DNA of 9,623 bases from Mycobacterium sp. (GCA_019246375.1 JAFAQO010000294.1:1-9623); one strand, 5' to 3'. Shown: positions 1 through 7,263, numbered from the stretch's first letter. Program-made: numbers and translations. The notes: generated from the sequence alone by a model not told the origin.

Positions 1-127
1 ATCGGACCCGCGCGGACGACGATGCGGCCGCGCCGCGGCCGAGAAGAACCGGTAGTTAGGTCCTGCGGCGCGTGACAGCATGCGCCGCCGGGACAAGACT
101 TGGGTACACCCATTCTGCCTCGCAATG

Positions 128-143
128 CAGGACAAGCGTACTG
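128..143 (+). promoter_or_regulatory. AcnR operator upstream of acn
   Basis: The 16 bases CAGGACAAGCGTACTG fit every fixed position of the motif CAGNACnnncGTACTG, which I recall as the AcnR binding site upstream of corynebacterial and mycobacterial acn genes. It is an imperfect inverted repeat (CAGGAC against GTACTG, one mismatch) ending 62 bases before the acn start. The repressor that should bind it is encoded directly downstream of acn. The match is seen in the sequence; binding is inferred. Confidence 0.8.
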
Positions 144-144
144 T

Positions 145-150
145 TAAAGT
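145..150 (+). promoter_or_regulatory. Possible -10 element of the acn promoter
   Basis: TAAAGT follows the AcnR site by one base and shares four of six positions with TATAAT. If it is the -10 element, transcription starts near 156 and the operator lies roughly between -28 and -13. As I recall, the C. glutamicum site sits in about that place, where it would block RNA polymerase. No good -35 hexamer is visible at the right distance, so the call rests on position only. Confidence 0.35.
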
Positions 151-205
151 GACCTCAGCGTCGGCTCAAGCAGTTGGCGGCGAAAACTAAATTTCGGGAG
201 TTGAT

Positions 206-3031
206 GTGACTAGCCAAGAGTCCGTGAATTCGTTCGGAGCCCGCGACACTCTCGAAGTCGGGGACAACAGTTACCAGATCTATCGGCTCGACGCGGTGAC
301 CGGCACCGAGAAACTCCCCTACAGCCTTAAAGTTCTCGCCGAGAATCTGCTGCGCAATGAGGACGGGAGAAACATCACCACCGATCACATCGAGGCGATC
401 GCGAACTGGGATCCCAAGGCTGAGCCCAGCGTCGAGATCCAGTACACGCCGGCGCGGGTGGTGATGCAGGACTTCACCGGTGTACCGTGCATCGTCGACC
501 TGGCGACCATGCGCGAGGCCATCGCCGACCTCGGCGGAGACCCCAACAAGGTCAACCCGCTGGCGCCGGCCGATCTGGTGATCGACCACTCGGTAATCGC
601 TGACCTGTTCGGCCGGGCCGACGCGTTCGAGCGCAACGTCGAGATCGAGTACCAGCGCAACGGCGAGCGCTATCAATTCTTGCGCTGGGGGCAGGGCGCT
701 TTCCGCGATTTCAAGGTGGTGCCGCCGGGCACCGGCATCGTGCACCAGGTCAACATCGAATACTTGGCCCGGGTAGTGATGGAGCGCGACGGGGTAGCCT
801 ATCCCGACACCTGCGTCGGAACCGACTCGCACACCACGATGGTTAACGGCCTCGGCGTTTTGGGTTGGGGCGTCGGCGGAATCGAGGCCGAGGCGGCGAT
901 GCTGGGCCAGCCGGTGTCGATGCTGATCCCGCGGGTGGTCGGCTTCAAGCTGACCGGCGAGATCCAGCCGGGTGTCACAGCCACCGACGTCGTGCTCACG
1001 GTCACCGAGATGCTGCGCAAGCACGGCGTAGTGGGCAAGTTCGTCGAATTCTACGGCGAGGGTGTGGCCGAGGTGCCGCTGGCCAACCGCGCCACGCTGG
1101 GTAACATGAGCCCCGAATTCGGTTCCACCGCAGCAATTTTCCCAATCGACCAGGAAACCATCAGCTACCTGAAGTTCACCGGGCGTAGCGACGAGCACCT
1201 GGCCCTGGTCGAGGCCTACGCCAAGCGACAGGGCATGTGGCACGATCCCGCCCACGAGCCGGAATTCTCCGAGTATCTCGAGCTCAACTTGTCCGACGTG
1301 GTGCCGTCGATCGCGGGCCCGAAGCGCCCGCAGGACCGGATCGCGCTGTCCGACGCGAAATCCACCTTCCGCGAGCAGATTCCCAACTACGTCGGCGACG
1401 ATCCCGACAAAACGGAGTACTCGAAGCTCGACGAGGCGGTCGACGAGACGTTTCCGGCCAGCGACCCGTCATCGCTGTCCTGCAACGACGGCGGTGTCCC
1501 TCCGGTGCGATCGGCTGCCGCGCACGCCAATGGCCGGGTGAGCAATCCGGTGAAAGTGACGTCCGAGGAACGCGGCGAATTCGAGCTCGACCACGGCGCG
1601 GTGGTGATCGCCGCGGTCACCTCGTGCACCAATACCTCCAACCCCGAGGTGATGCTGGGCGCGGCGCTGCTGGCCCGCAACGCGGTCGAAAAGGGGTTGG
1701 CCTCCAAGCCGTGGGTGAAGACCTCGATGGCACCCGGATCTCAAGTGGTCAGCGACTACTACGACAAGGCCGGCCTATGGCCGTATCTGGAGAAGCTGGG
1801 CTTTTACCTCGTCGGCTACGGGTGCACCACCTGTATCGGCAACTCCGGCCCGCTGCCCGACGAGATCTCGAAGGCGGTCAACGACAATGACCTGTCGGTC
1901 GCCGCGGTGCTGTCCGGGAACCGCAATTTCGAGGGCCGCATCAACCCCGATGTGAAGATGAACTACCTGGCGTCGCCGCCGCTGGTGATCGCTTACGCGC
2001 TGGCCGGCACGATGGACTTCGACTTCGAGAACGAGCCGCTGGGCGAAGACAACGACGGCAACGACGTATTCCTGCGCGACATCTGGCCCTCGCAACAGGA
2101 CGTCTCCGACACCATCGCCTCGGCGATCAACCAGGAGATGTTCACCAAGAACTACGCCGACGTGTTCAAGGGCGACGAGCGCTGGCGCAACCTACCGACC
2201 CCCAGCGGGAACACCTTTGAGTGGGATCCGGAATCGACGTATGTGCGCAAACCGCCTTATTTCGAAGGGATGTCCGCCGATCCTGAGCCGGTCAGCGACA
2301 TCGCGCAAGCGCGCGTGCTGGCAGTCCTCGGTGACTCGGTGACCACCGACCACATCTCACCGGCCGGCAGCATCAAACAGGGCACGCCGGCGGCCCAATA
2401 CCTCGAAGAACACGGCGTAGCGCGCAAGGACTTCAACTCCTTCGGTTCGCGGCGCGGCAACCACGAGGTGATGATCCGTGGCACGTTCGCCAATATCCGG
2501 CTGCGCAACCTGCTGCTCGACGATGTCGCCGGCGGCTACACCCGCGACTTCACCCAGTCGGACGCCCCGCAGGCGTTCATCTACGACGCGGCGCAAAACT
2601 ATGCGGCGGAAGGCATTCCGTTAGTGGTGCTCGGCGGCAAGGAGTACGGGTCCGGCTCGTCGCGAGACTGGGCTGCCAAGGGCACCCTGCTGCTGGGAGT
2701 ACGGGCAGTTATCGCCGAGTCGTTCGAGCGCATCCACCGCTCGAACTTGATCGGCATGGGCGTGATTCCGCTGCAATTTCCCGAAGGCAAATCGGCTGAG
2801 TCCCTGGGCTTAGACGGCACCGAGGTGTTCGACATCACCGGGATCGAAGCACTCAACGATGGCAAGACGCCGAAAACGGTCCACGTCAAGGCCGCCAAGG
2901 ACGACGGCTCGGACTCAAAGCCCGTCGAGTTCGACGCGGTGGTGCGGATCGATACCCCCGGTGAGGCCGACTACTACCGCAACGGCGGCATCTTGCAGTT
3001 CGTGCTGCGCAACATGCTGAAGTCCGGCTAG
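206..3031 (+). CDS. acn: Aconitate hydratase A (aconitase)
   Basis: This cytosolic [4Fe-4S] enzyme interconverts citrate and isocitrate through cis-aconitate in the TCA cycle. The 941-aa product is very similar to M. tuberculosis Acn (about 943 aa, recalled). The three cluster cysteines are C474 (in TSCTNTSNP), C540 and C543 (in [11 protein letters not shown]). C474 and C540 are 66 residues apart, as in E. coli AcnA. The substrate-binding TDSHTT motif is at 206-211, and the C-terminal swivel domain carries GSGSSRDW with R820. Residues about 390-455, just before C474, form a poorly conserved acidic linker that makes the protein longer than E. coli AcnA (about 891 aa). The GTG start at 206 has GGAG at 197-200. 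The overlapping ATG at 204 is followed at once by a stop. The gene is probably repressed by AcnR through the site at 128-143 and co-transcribed with acnR. Confidence 0.98.
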   Translation: MTSQESVNSFGARDTLEVGDNSYQIYRLDAVTGTEKLPYSLKVLAENLLRNEDGRNITTDHIEAIANWDPKAEPSVEIQYTPARVVMQDFTGVPCIVDLATMREAIADLGGDPNKVNPLAPADLVIDHSVIADLFGRADAFERNVEIEYQRNGERYQFLRWGQGAFRDFKVVPPGTGIVHQVNIEYLARVVMERDGVAYPDTCVGTDSHTTMVNGLGVLGWGVGGIEAEAAMLGQPVSMLIPRVVGFKLTGEIQPGVTATDVVLTVTEMLRKHGVVGKFVEFYGEGVAEVPLANRATLGNMSPEFGSTAAIFPIDQETISYLKFTGRSDEHLALVEAYAKRQGMWHDPAHEPEFSEYLELNLSDVVPSIAGPKRPQDRIALSDAKSTFREQIPNYVGDDPDKTEYSKLDEAVDETFPASDPSSLSCNDGGVPPVRSAAAHANGRVSNPVKVTSEERGEFELDHGAVVIAAVTSCTNTSNPEVMLGAALLARNAVEKGLASKPWVKTSMAPGSQVVSDYYDKAGLWPYLEKLGFYLVGYGCTTCIGNSGPLPDEISKAVNDNDLSVAAVLSGNRNFEGRINPDVKMNYLASPPLVIAYALAGTMDFDFENEPLGEDNDGNDVFLRDIWPSQQDVSDTIASAINQEMFTKNYADVFKGDERWRNLPTPSGNTFEWDPESTYVRKPPYFEGMSADPEPVSDIAQARVLAVLGDSVTTDHISPAGSIKQGTPAAQYLEEHGVARKDFNSFGSRRGNHEVMIRGTFANIRLRNLLLDDVAGGYTRDFTQSDAPQAFIYDAAQNYAAEGIPLVVLGGKEYGSGSSRDWAAKGTLLLGVRAVIAESFERIHRSNLIGMGVIPLQFPEGKSAESLGLDGTEVFDITGIEALNDGKTPKTVHVKAAKDDGSDSKPVEFDAVVRIDTPGEADYYRNGGILQFVLRNMLKSG

Positions 3032-3042
3032 CGCAGACGCCG

Positions 3043-3606
3043 GTGCCCAGGGTCAGCGAGGACCACCTGGCAGCTCGCCGCCGTCAAATCCTCGACGGCG
3101 CTCGCCGCTGCTTCGCCGAATACGGCTACGAGAAGGCAACCGTGCGCCGGCTGGAACAGGCGATCGGCTTGTCGCGCGGTGCGATTTTCCACCACTTCCG
3201 CGACAAGGACACCTTGTTCTTCGAGCTCGCCCGTGAAGACGCCAAGCGAATGGCGGCTGTCACGTCGCAGCAAGGTCTCATCCAGGTGATGCGCGACATG
3301 CTCGCCGCGCCTGATGAATTCGATTGGCTCGCAACCCGGTTGGAGATCGCACGAAAGCTGCGACACGATCCCGCATTCAGCCGAGGATGGACGGAACGCT
3401 CCGCGGAGCTGGCAGCGGCGACGACGGATCGGCTACGGCGGCAAAAGCAGGCCGGGCGGGTGCGCGACGACGTTCCCAGCGACGTTTTGCAGTGTTACCT
3501 GGACCTGGTCCTCGACGGATTAGTGGCTCGGCTTGCCTCCGGCGAAGACCCGCAACTACTCACAGCCGTCCTCGACGTGGTGGAGCGCTCGGTGCGGCAA
3601 CCGTAG
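3043..3606 (+). CDS. acnR: TetR-family repressor of acn (AcnR homologue)
   Basis: This is a 187-aa TetR-family regulator matching Rv1474c of M. tuberculosis in length and in my recollection of its sequence. The N-terminal DNA-binding domain covers about residues 10-57. Its helix-turn-helix lies near 33-52 (TVRRLEQAIGLSRGAIFHHF), followed by the typical FRDKDTLF. The remaining helical part is the ligand-binding and dimerisation domain. C. glutamicum AcnR represses acn and is relieved by citrate with magnesium; the same role is inferred here from the 11-bp gap to acn and the matching operator at 128-143. Because it is downstream on the same strand, the repressor probably controls its own synthesis. 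The GTG start has no clear Shine-Dalgarno sequence, which suggests translational coupling to acn. Identity is well supported; the effector is inferred. Confidence 0.93.
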   Translation: MPRVSEDHLAARRRQILDGARRCFAEYGYEKATVRRLEQAIGLSRGAIFHHFRDKDTLFFELAREDAKRMAAVTSQQGLIQVMRDMLAAPDEFDWLATRLEIARKLRHDPAFSRGWTERSAELAAATTDRLRRQKQAGRVRDDVPSDVLQCYLDLVLDGLVARLASGEDPQLLTAVLDVVERSVRQP

Positions 3607-3632
3607 GTGCAGCCAGCACCAGTGCCGAGCGT

Positions 3633-3651
3633 GGATGTCTGCGAGACGTCC
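3633..3651 (+). terminator. Hairpin between convergent acnR and HTH gene
   Basis: GGATGTCT and AGACGTCC flank the loop GCG, giving an 8-bp stem with one G-U pair. It begins 27 bases after the acnR stop and lies 44 bases beyond the stop of the minus-strand gene at 3696, so it could end transcription from either side. No T-run follows, which is common for proposed mycobacterial terminators but weakens the call. Confidence 0.4.
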
Positions 3652-3695
3652 CAACGAACTTCTCGGGATTGCACACTCGCTAAAGCAGGAGGCAG

Positions 3696-3887
3696 CTACC
3701 GGGAGCGGGTGCGGTGGTTAGGACCGCCGCGACTGCGCATCGTGGTGCCCGATTCACGAAGCAAGCTGTGGATCGATCCGTACGATTTGCCGGTGGACGC
3801 CACCAGGTTGCGAATGCTCGCCCCGCCCTCGTAGGCGCTGCGCAACTCGTGGATCAATTCGTCGCGCGTTTCCTTCGTTTTCCTCAT
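3696..3887 (-). CDS. Small helix-turn-helix protein (Rv1473A-like)
   Basis: This 63-aa protein resembles Rv1473A of M. tuberculosis, annotated as a possible transcriptional regulator. Residues 1-20 are a charged helix (MRKTKETRDELIHELRSAYE). Residues about 23-46 (ASIRNLVASTGKSYG, then SIHSLLRES) read as a helix-turn-helix of the recombinase or transposase-resolvase type. The tail from 47 is basic with SRGG. No ligand-binding domain is present. The ATG start has GGAGG (bases 3893-3897) five bases upstream, one of the best ribosome sites in the window. It lies 92 bp downstream of the ABC-F gene on the same strand and may share its transcript. Similar short proteins are widespread in actinobacteria as far as I recall. 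DNA binding is inferred from the fold; targets are unknown. Confidence 0.85.
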   Translation of the reverse strand: MRKTKETRDELIHELRSAYEGGASIRNLVASTGKSYGSIHSLLRESGTTMRSRGGPNHRTRSR

Positions 3888-3979
3888 CGGCGCCTCCGCG
3901 TGGTCGTTCCGACACGGTTAGCGTAGGAAGCCACCGTCGGCGGCGGGACCGGTTTGACCGAAATAGGCTGTCGCAGACC

Positions 3980-5602
3980 TCAGGCCAGCTCGATGAGATC
4001 GCGGTACTCGTCAGACCAATGATCTTCGGTGCCGTCGGGCAGCAACACCACGCGCTGCGGGTCGAGCGCCTCGGCCGCCCCCGGATCGTGCGTCACCAAT
4101 ACCACCGCGCCGACATAGCTGCGCAGCGCGTCTAGCACCTGTTCACGCGATGCGGGATCGAGGTTGTTGGTGGGCTCGGCGAGCAGCAAGACGTTCGCCG
4201 TGGATGCCACCAGCCCGGCCAACGCCAGCCGAGTCTTCTCGCCACCCGAAAGCGTTCGGGCCAACTGATCGAGCTGCGGGCCGCTGAACATGAAAGCCCC
4301 GAGCAGACCGCGCAAATCCTGTTCGCCGGAATCGGGTGCGGCGTGCCGGATGTTCTGCCATACCGTTGCAGCGTCGTCGAGGGTGTCATGCTCCTGCGCG
4401 AAATAGCCGATCTTCAAACCATGCCCGGGTTCCAGCGCCCCGGCGTCCGGCTTCTCAACGCCGGCCAGTAGCCGCAGCAGCGTCGTCTTACCGGCGCCGT
4501 TGAGTCCCAGCACCACCACCCGGGAGCCGCGGTCGATGGCCAAATCCACGCCGGTGAACACTTCCAGCGATCCGTAGGTTTTGGTCAGGCCGGTGGCCAC
4601 CAGAGGCGTTCGACCGCACGGAGCCGGCGTGGGAAACTTGATCCGCGCCACCTTGTCAGCTACGCGCTCGTCATCGAGACCAGCCATCATCCGGTCGGCG
4701 CGTCGCAGCATATTCTGGGCCGCAACAGCTTTGGTGGCTTTGGCGCCCAGCTTTGCGGCCTGGGCACGCAGCGCGGCGGCCTTGCGCTCGGCGTTGGCGC
4801 GCTCGCGGCGGCGGCGCTGCTCGTCGGTAGCGCGGGCGTCGAGGTACTTGTCCCAAGTCATGTTGTAGATATCAACTTCGCCGCGTACGGCATCCAAAAA
4901 CCACACCCGATTGACGACGTCGGCCAGCAGTTCGACGTTGTGGCTTATCACCACCAGCCCGCCGGTGTGCGACCGCAAGAAATCGCGTAGCCAGCCCAAC
5001 GAATCCGCATCCAGGTGGTTGGTGGGCTCATCGAGCAGCAAGGTAGTGGCCGACCGACTGTCGGACGCCGCAAACAAAATGCGCGCCAATTCGACTCGGC
5101 GGCGTTGACCTCCGGACAGGCTGCGCACCGGCTGAGTCAACACCCGTTCGGGTAACCCGAGGCTGGCACAGATACGGCTCGCTTCGCTTTCGGCGCCGTA
5201 ACCACCCAGCGCGGCGAACCGCTCCTCGAGTTGACCGTAGCGGCAGATCGCGCGGTCTCGGGCGGCATCGTCAGCGACCTCGGCCAGTAATACCTGCTGC
5301 TTTTCCAGATCGGTGAGCAGCGTGTCGAGTCCGCGCGCCGAGAGGACCCGGTCGCGCGCCAGCATGTCGAGGTCACCCTCTTTGGGGTCCTGTGGAAGAT
5401 ACCCGATTTCGCCGGTCCGTTGCACCGAGCCGGCATAGGGCTCGCTCTCGCCGGCGAGGATACGCAGGGTCGTCGTCTTGCCGGCGCCGTTGCGCCCGAC
5501 CAGCCCGATGCGGTCACCGGGCTGCACACGCAGCGCCGGCCCGTCAGCGGAGAGCAACGTGCGCGCGCCAGCGCGGACCTCGAGGTCCGATGCCGTGATC
5601 AC
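3980..5602 (-). CDS. ABC-F family ATPase (Rv1473-like)
   Basis: This 540-aa protein has two ABC ATPase domains and no membrane segments. That identifies the ABC-F class, whose members act on ribosomes (translation factors or antibiotic protection) rather than as exporters. Domain 1 has Walker A GRNGAGKT (36-43), signature LSGGQ (162-166) and Walker B ending D191-E192. The charged linker, about 240-325, is rich in Arg, Lys and Ala. Domain 2 has Walker A GLNGAGKT (366-373), signature LSGGE (451-455) and Walker B ending A475-E476. The catalytic Glu is kept in both domains, but the Walker B Asp of domain 2 is Ala. I chose GTG at 5602 because AAGGAG lies seven bases upstream and the start agrees with the recalled Rv1473 N-terminus; GTG 5608 and TTG 5644 are in-frame alternatives. 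Rv1473 has been reported as linked to macrolide tolerance and WhiB7 (recalled, unchecked). Confidence 0.93.
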   Translation of the reverse strand: MITASDLEVRAGARTLLSADGPALRVQPGDRIGLVGRNGAGKTTTLRILAGESEPYAGSVQRTGEIGYLPQDPKEGDLDMLARDRVLSARGLDTLLTDLEKQQVLLAEVADDAARDRAICRYGQLEERFAALGGYGAESEASRICASLGLPERVLTQPVRSLSGGQRRRVELARILFAASDSRSATTLLLDEPTNHLDADSLGWLRDFLRSHTGGLVVISHNVELLADVVNRVWFLDAVRGEVDIYNMTWDKYLDARATDEQRRRRERANAERKAAALRAQAAKLGAKATKAVAAQNMLRRADRMMAGLDDERVADKVARIKFPTPAPCGRTPLVATGLTKTYGSLEVFTGVDLAIDRGSRVVVLGLNGAGKTTLLRLLAGVEKPDAGALEPGHGLKIGYFAQEHDTLDDAATVWQNIRHAAPDSGEQDLRGLLGAFMFSGPQLDQLARTLSGGEKTRLALAGLVASTANVLLLAEPTNNLDPASREQVLDALRSYVGAVVLVTHDPGAAEALDPQRVVLLPDGTEDHWSDEYRDLIELA

Positions 5603-5609
5603 GGTCACT

Positions 5610-5615
5610 CTCCTT
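5610..5615 (-). promoter_or_regulatory. Ribosome binding site of the ABC-F gene
   Basis: AAGGAG on the minus strand lies seven bases before GTG 5602 but only one base before GTG 5608. The spacing decides for the 540-aa product over the 542-aa and 554-aa versions. Confidence 0.65.
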
Positions 5616-5624
5616 ACCTTGTCC

Positions 5625-5642
5625 GGCGGGCCAGCGCCCGCC
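5625..5642 (-). promoter_or_regulatory. Stem-loop just upstream of ABC-F ribosome site
   Basis: GGCGGGC and GCCCGCC form a perfect 7-bp GC stem around a 4-base loop. An outer CTT/AAG pairing with a bulge could lengthen it. In the minus-strand transcript it ends nine bases before AAGGAG, so it could reduce translation or end upstream transcription from echA12. The hairpin is seen; its function is unknown. Confidence 0.4.
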
Positions 5643-5701
5643 AAGCCGATGCAGCGACCGCAGGATTCCCCCCGCTAGCCGCGTCACCCCCGGCCCAAAG
5701 G

Positions 5702-6511
5702 TTACTTTTCGTCGGTGAATACCGGTGGCCGCTTATCGGCGCGTGCGGCAACCGCCTCTTCGAAATTGGCGGTGAGCAGACGAACGAAAAGCTGTCCCAG
5801 GCCTTCAGCCTGCATGTGCACTTCCAGGCTACCGGCGTCCAGTCCGCTCCACAGTGTGCGCTTGGTCAATTCGAGGCCCGGCCGGGAGAACGCAGCGATT
5901 CGTTCGGCCAGTGCATAACAGGTGTCGAGCAGCTGTTCGTCGGGCACTCGGTACGACACCAACCCGATGCGCTCGGCTTCCTCGGCGTCAACGTCGCGGC
6001 CGGTGAGCATGAGCTCGAATGCCCGGGAAGACCCAATGGCGCGCGGCAGCAGATAACTCAGTCCCAGTTCGCTCGCGGTCAGGCCGTTATTGATGCCGGC
6101 GGCGCGGAAATAGGCTTGGGTCGACGCCACCCGAATGTCGGCCGCCAGCGCCAGGCACAACCCGCCGCCGATTGCCGCGCCGTTGACCGCCGCGATCACA
6201 GGTTGATGCAACCGCCGCAGAGCGAGGATCACGTCGTCGAGCAGCTCCATGGATCGCAGCGCGTAGGTCGGCTGCGTCAGGCCTTCGACGTGCGGCACCT
6301 GCCCGGCGGACTTGTGGTCGGCACCGGACGAGAAGCCTCGCCCCGCACCGGTCAGCACGACCACCCGCACGGAATTGTCGTAGGTGACTTCTTGCAGGGC
6401 CTTTTTGAGCGGCACCATGACGTCAAACGCCATGGAGTTCATCCGTTCAGGCCGGTTGAGTGTGATTAGCGCAATCTGGGGCCGCGGGCGTTCAACAAGG
6501 ACCATGGTCAC
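5702..6511 (-). CDS. echA12: Enoyl-CoA hydratase/isomerase family protein EchA12
   Basis: This 269-aa crotonase-fold protein closely resembles M. tuberculosis EchA12 (Rv1472). The oxyanion-hole and CoA-binding segments are FSSGADHKSA (60-69) and NGAAIGGGLCLALAADI (110-126). The two glutamates that do the chemistry in classical enoyl-CoA hydratase (E144 and E164 of the rat enzyme) align with C119 and G139. A different glutamate, E148, sits in the conserved stretch TASELGLSYLLPR. The reaction is therefore open: isomerase, hydrolase or another acyl-CoA step is as likely as hydration. The GTG start at 6511 is 31 bases past the trxB1 stop, and no earlier in-frame start occurs at least back to about 6600. 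ATG 6505, two codons in, is an alternative. No good ribosome site is visible, and the start lies inside a palindrome (6506-6526). The family is sure; the substrate is not. Confidence 0.93.
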   Translation of the reverse strand: MTMVLVERPRPQIALITLNRPERMNSMAFDVMVPLKKALQEVTYDNSVRVVVLTGAGRGFSSGADHKSAGQVPHVEGLTQPTYALRSMELLDDVILALRRLHQPVIAAVNGAAIGGGLCLALAADIRVASTQAYFRAAGINNGLTASELGLSYLLPRAIGSSRAFELMLTGRDVDAEEAERIGLVSYRVPDEQLLDTCYALAERIAAFSRPGLELTKRTLWSGLDAGSLEVHMQAEGLGQLFVRLLTANFEEAVAARADKRPPVFTDEK

Positions 6512-6526
6512 CGTTGAACGGTAACC
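6506..6526 (-). promoter_or_regulatory. Palindrome over the echA12 start codon
   Basis: Ten-base arms GGTCACCGTT and AACGGTAACC flank a single central base, with one mismatch pair. As DNA this is operator-like. As minus-strand RNA it can fold into nine pairs (one G-U) with a UCA loop, which would put the GUG start of echA12 inside the stem. It fills most of the trxB1-echA12 gap. Confidence 0.5.
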
Positions 6527-6542
6527 CGCCCCCGGATTCGGT

Positions 6543-6905
6543 TCAGGCCTGGTCGCGTTCGCTGGCCGCGATGGCGGCGTCGACGTCGAAGTCCTTGACC
6601 TGTCGCACCAGATCCTCCAACGCCGCCGGCGGAAGAGCGCCAGGCTGATTGAACACCAGCTTGCCCTTCTTGAAAGCCATCAGCGTGGGAATGGATCGAA
6701 TCTGTGCGGCCGCCGCCAGCTCCCGCTCAGCCTCGGTGTCGACCTTGGCGTACACGATGTCGGGGTGTTTCTCTGAGGAGGCCTGGAATGTCGGCGCGAA
6801 AGCGCGGCACGGACTGCACCAGGACGCCCAGAAGTCGACGAGCACGACGTCGTTGCCGTTGATGGTGTCGTTGAACTGTTCAGCAGTGAGGTCTCGGGTA
6901 GTCAC
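6543..6905 (-). CDS. trxB1: Thioredoxin (TrxB1-like, WCSPC active site)
   Basis: This is a small cytosolic dithiol-disulfide oxidoreductase of 120 aa with a thioredoxin fold, similar to Rv1471. The active site is WASWCSPCRAF with C30 and C33; the usual thioredoxin has Gly, not Ser, between the first Cys and Pro. The buried Asp (VDFWA, D24) and the cis-proline (SIPTLMAF) are present. The frame stays open upstream to an ATG at 7004, which would add 33 residues (MARTSAALRAGCSD and onward). I prefer GTG 6905 because MTTRDLTAEQF is where the family begins. Neither start has a convincing ribosome site. It is the first gene of the minus-strand group and faces fadE15 across the divergent region, so its promoter should lie within 6906-7373. 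Electrons probably come from thioredoxin reductase encoded elsewhere. Confidence 0.92.
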   Translation of the reverse strand: MTTRDLTAEQFNDTINGNDVVLVDFWASWCSPCRAFAPTFQASSEKHPDIVYAKVDTEAERELAAAAQIRSIPTLMAFKKGKLVFNQPGALPPAALEDLVRQVKDFDVDAAIAASERDQA

Positions 6906-7263
6906 GACTGGCTTAACGTCGCCAGCCGCCGCGATGTTCCCCACGGCATGCAGCGGCGGGCGGTCACTGCAGCCGGCGCGCAGGGCGGCCGATGTGCGGG
7001 CCATGGCGGGCCGTCATTGCCGCCGAGCACCCGGTGACCGCCTACCTGCAGCTCGCGGATCGCCTCGACTCTGCTCAGGCAGCAGTGCCGCCAGCACATC
7101 GTGATCTAGGTGTGGCCGGCAACCGATGAAATGCCTTCTGGCCCTGGCGAAGTTCGATGTCGCCGTGACGATCCCACAACCAGGCGCGTCGGCACGATCC
7201 GAAACGCCCTGCAGCACAGTAGGGCTCGTGTATTTGCCCGGCGCACGGCATTGACCATGGACC
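6906..7263. other. Unassigned divergent intergenic region
   Basis: This stretch separates trxB1 from the repeats before fadE15. It contains only short open frames that I do not recognise: minus 7217-7014 (67 codons), minus 7004-6906 in frame with trxB1, and plus 7126-7254 (42 codons, starting MKCLLALAKFDVAV). None has a convincing ribosome site or family motif. In M. tuberculosis the corresponding place holds ctpD, trxA and a PE_PGRS gene; I see no recognisable remnant of them. Confidence 0.5.

Noticed and set aside
56..74. TTAGGTCCTGCGGCGCGTG as an IdeR iron box before acn
   Set aside because: Only the first half, TTAGGT, fits; the second half-site is missing.
1..81. Minus-strand open frame from ATG 81 to the left edge (27 codons, MLSRAAGPNYRFFSA and on)
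   Set aside because: In M. tuberculosis a divergent membrane-protein gene (Rv1476) lies on this side, but the frame has no ribosome site, and I do not recognise the peptide.
155..1255. 366-codon minus-strand open frame opposite acn
   Set aside because: It is the stop-free shadow expected opposite a GC-rich gene; acn is certain on the other strand and the translation resembles no family.
5555..5690. Minus-strand leader peptide frame (start near 5686, MTRLAGGILRSLHRLGG and on) overlapping the ABC-F start
   Set aside because: Tempting as an attenuator peptide, but it has no clear ribosome site, runs past the ABC-F start and has an arbitrary sequence.
5420..6469. 349-codon plus-strand open frame opposite the ABC-F gene and echA12
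   Set aside because: It crosses the intergenic gap, which is unusual, but both minus-strand genes carry clear family motifs and this translation does not.
7014..7217. 67-codon minus-strand frame upstream of trxB1
   Set aside because: No recognisable motif, no ribosome site, and other frames in the same region look equally plausible; it may be chance or a decayed gene.
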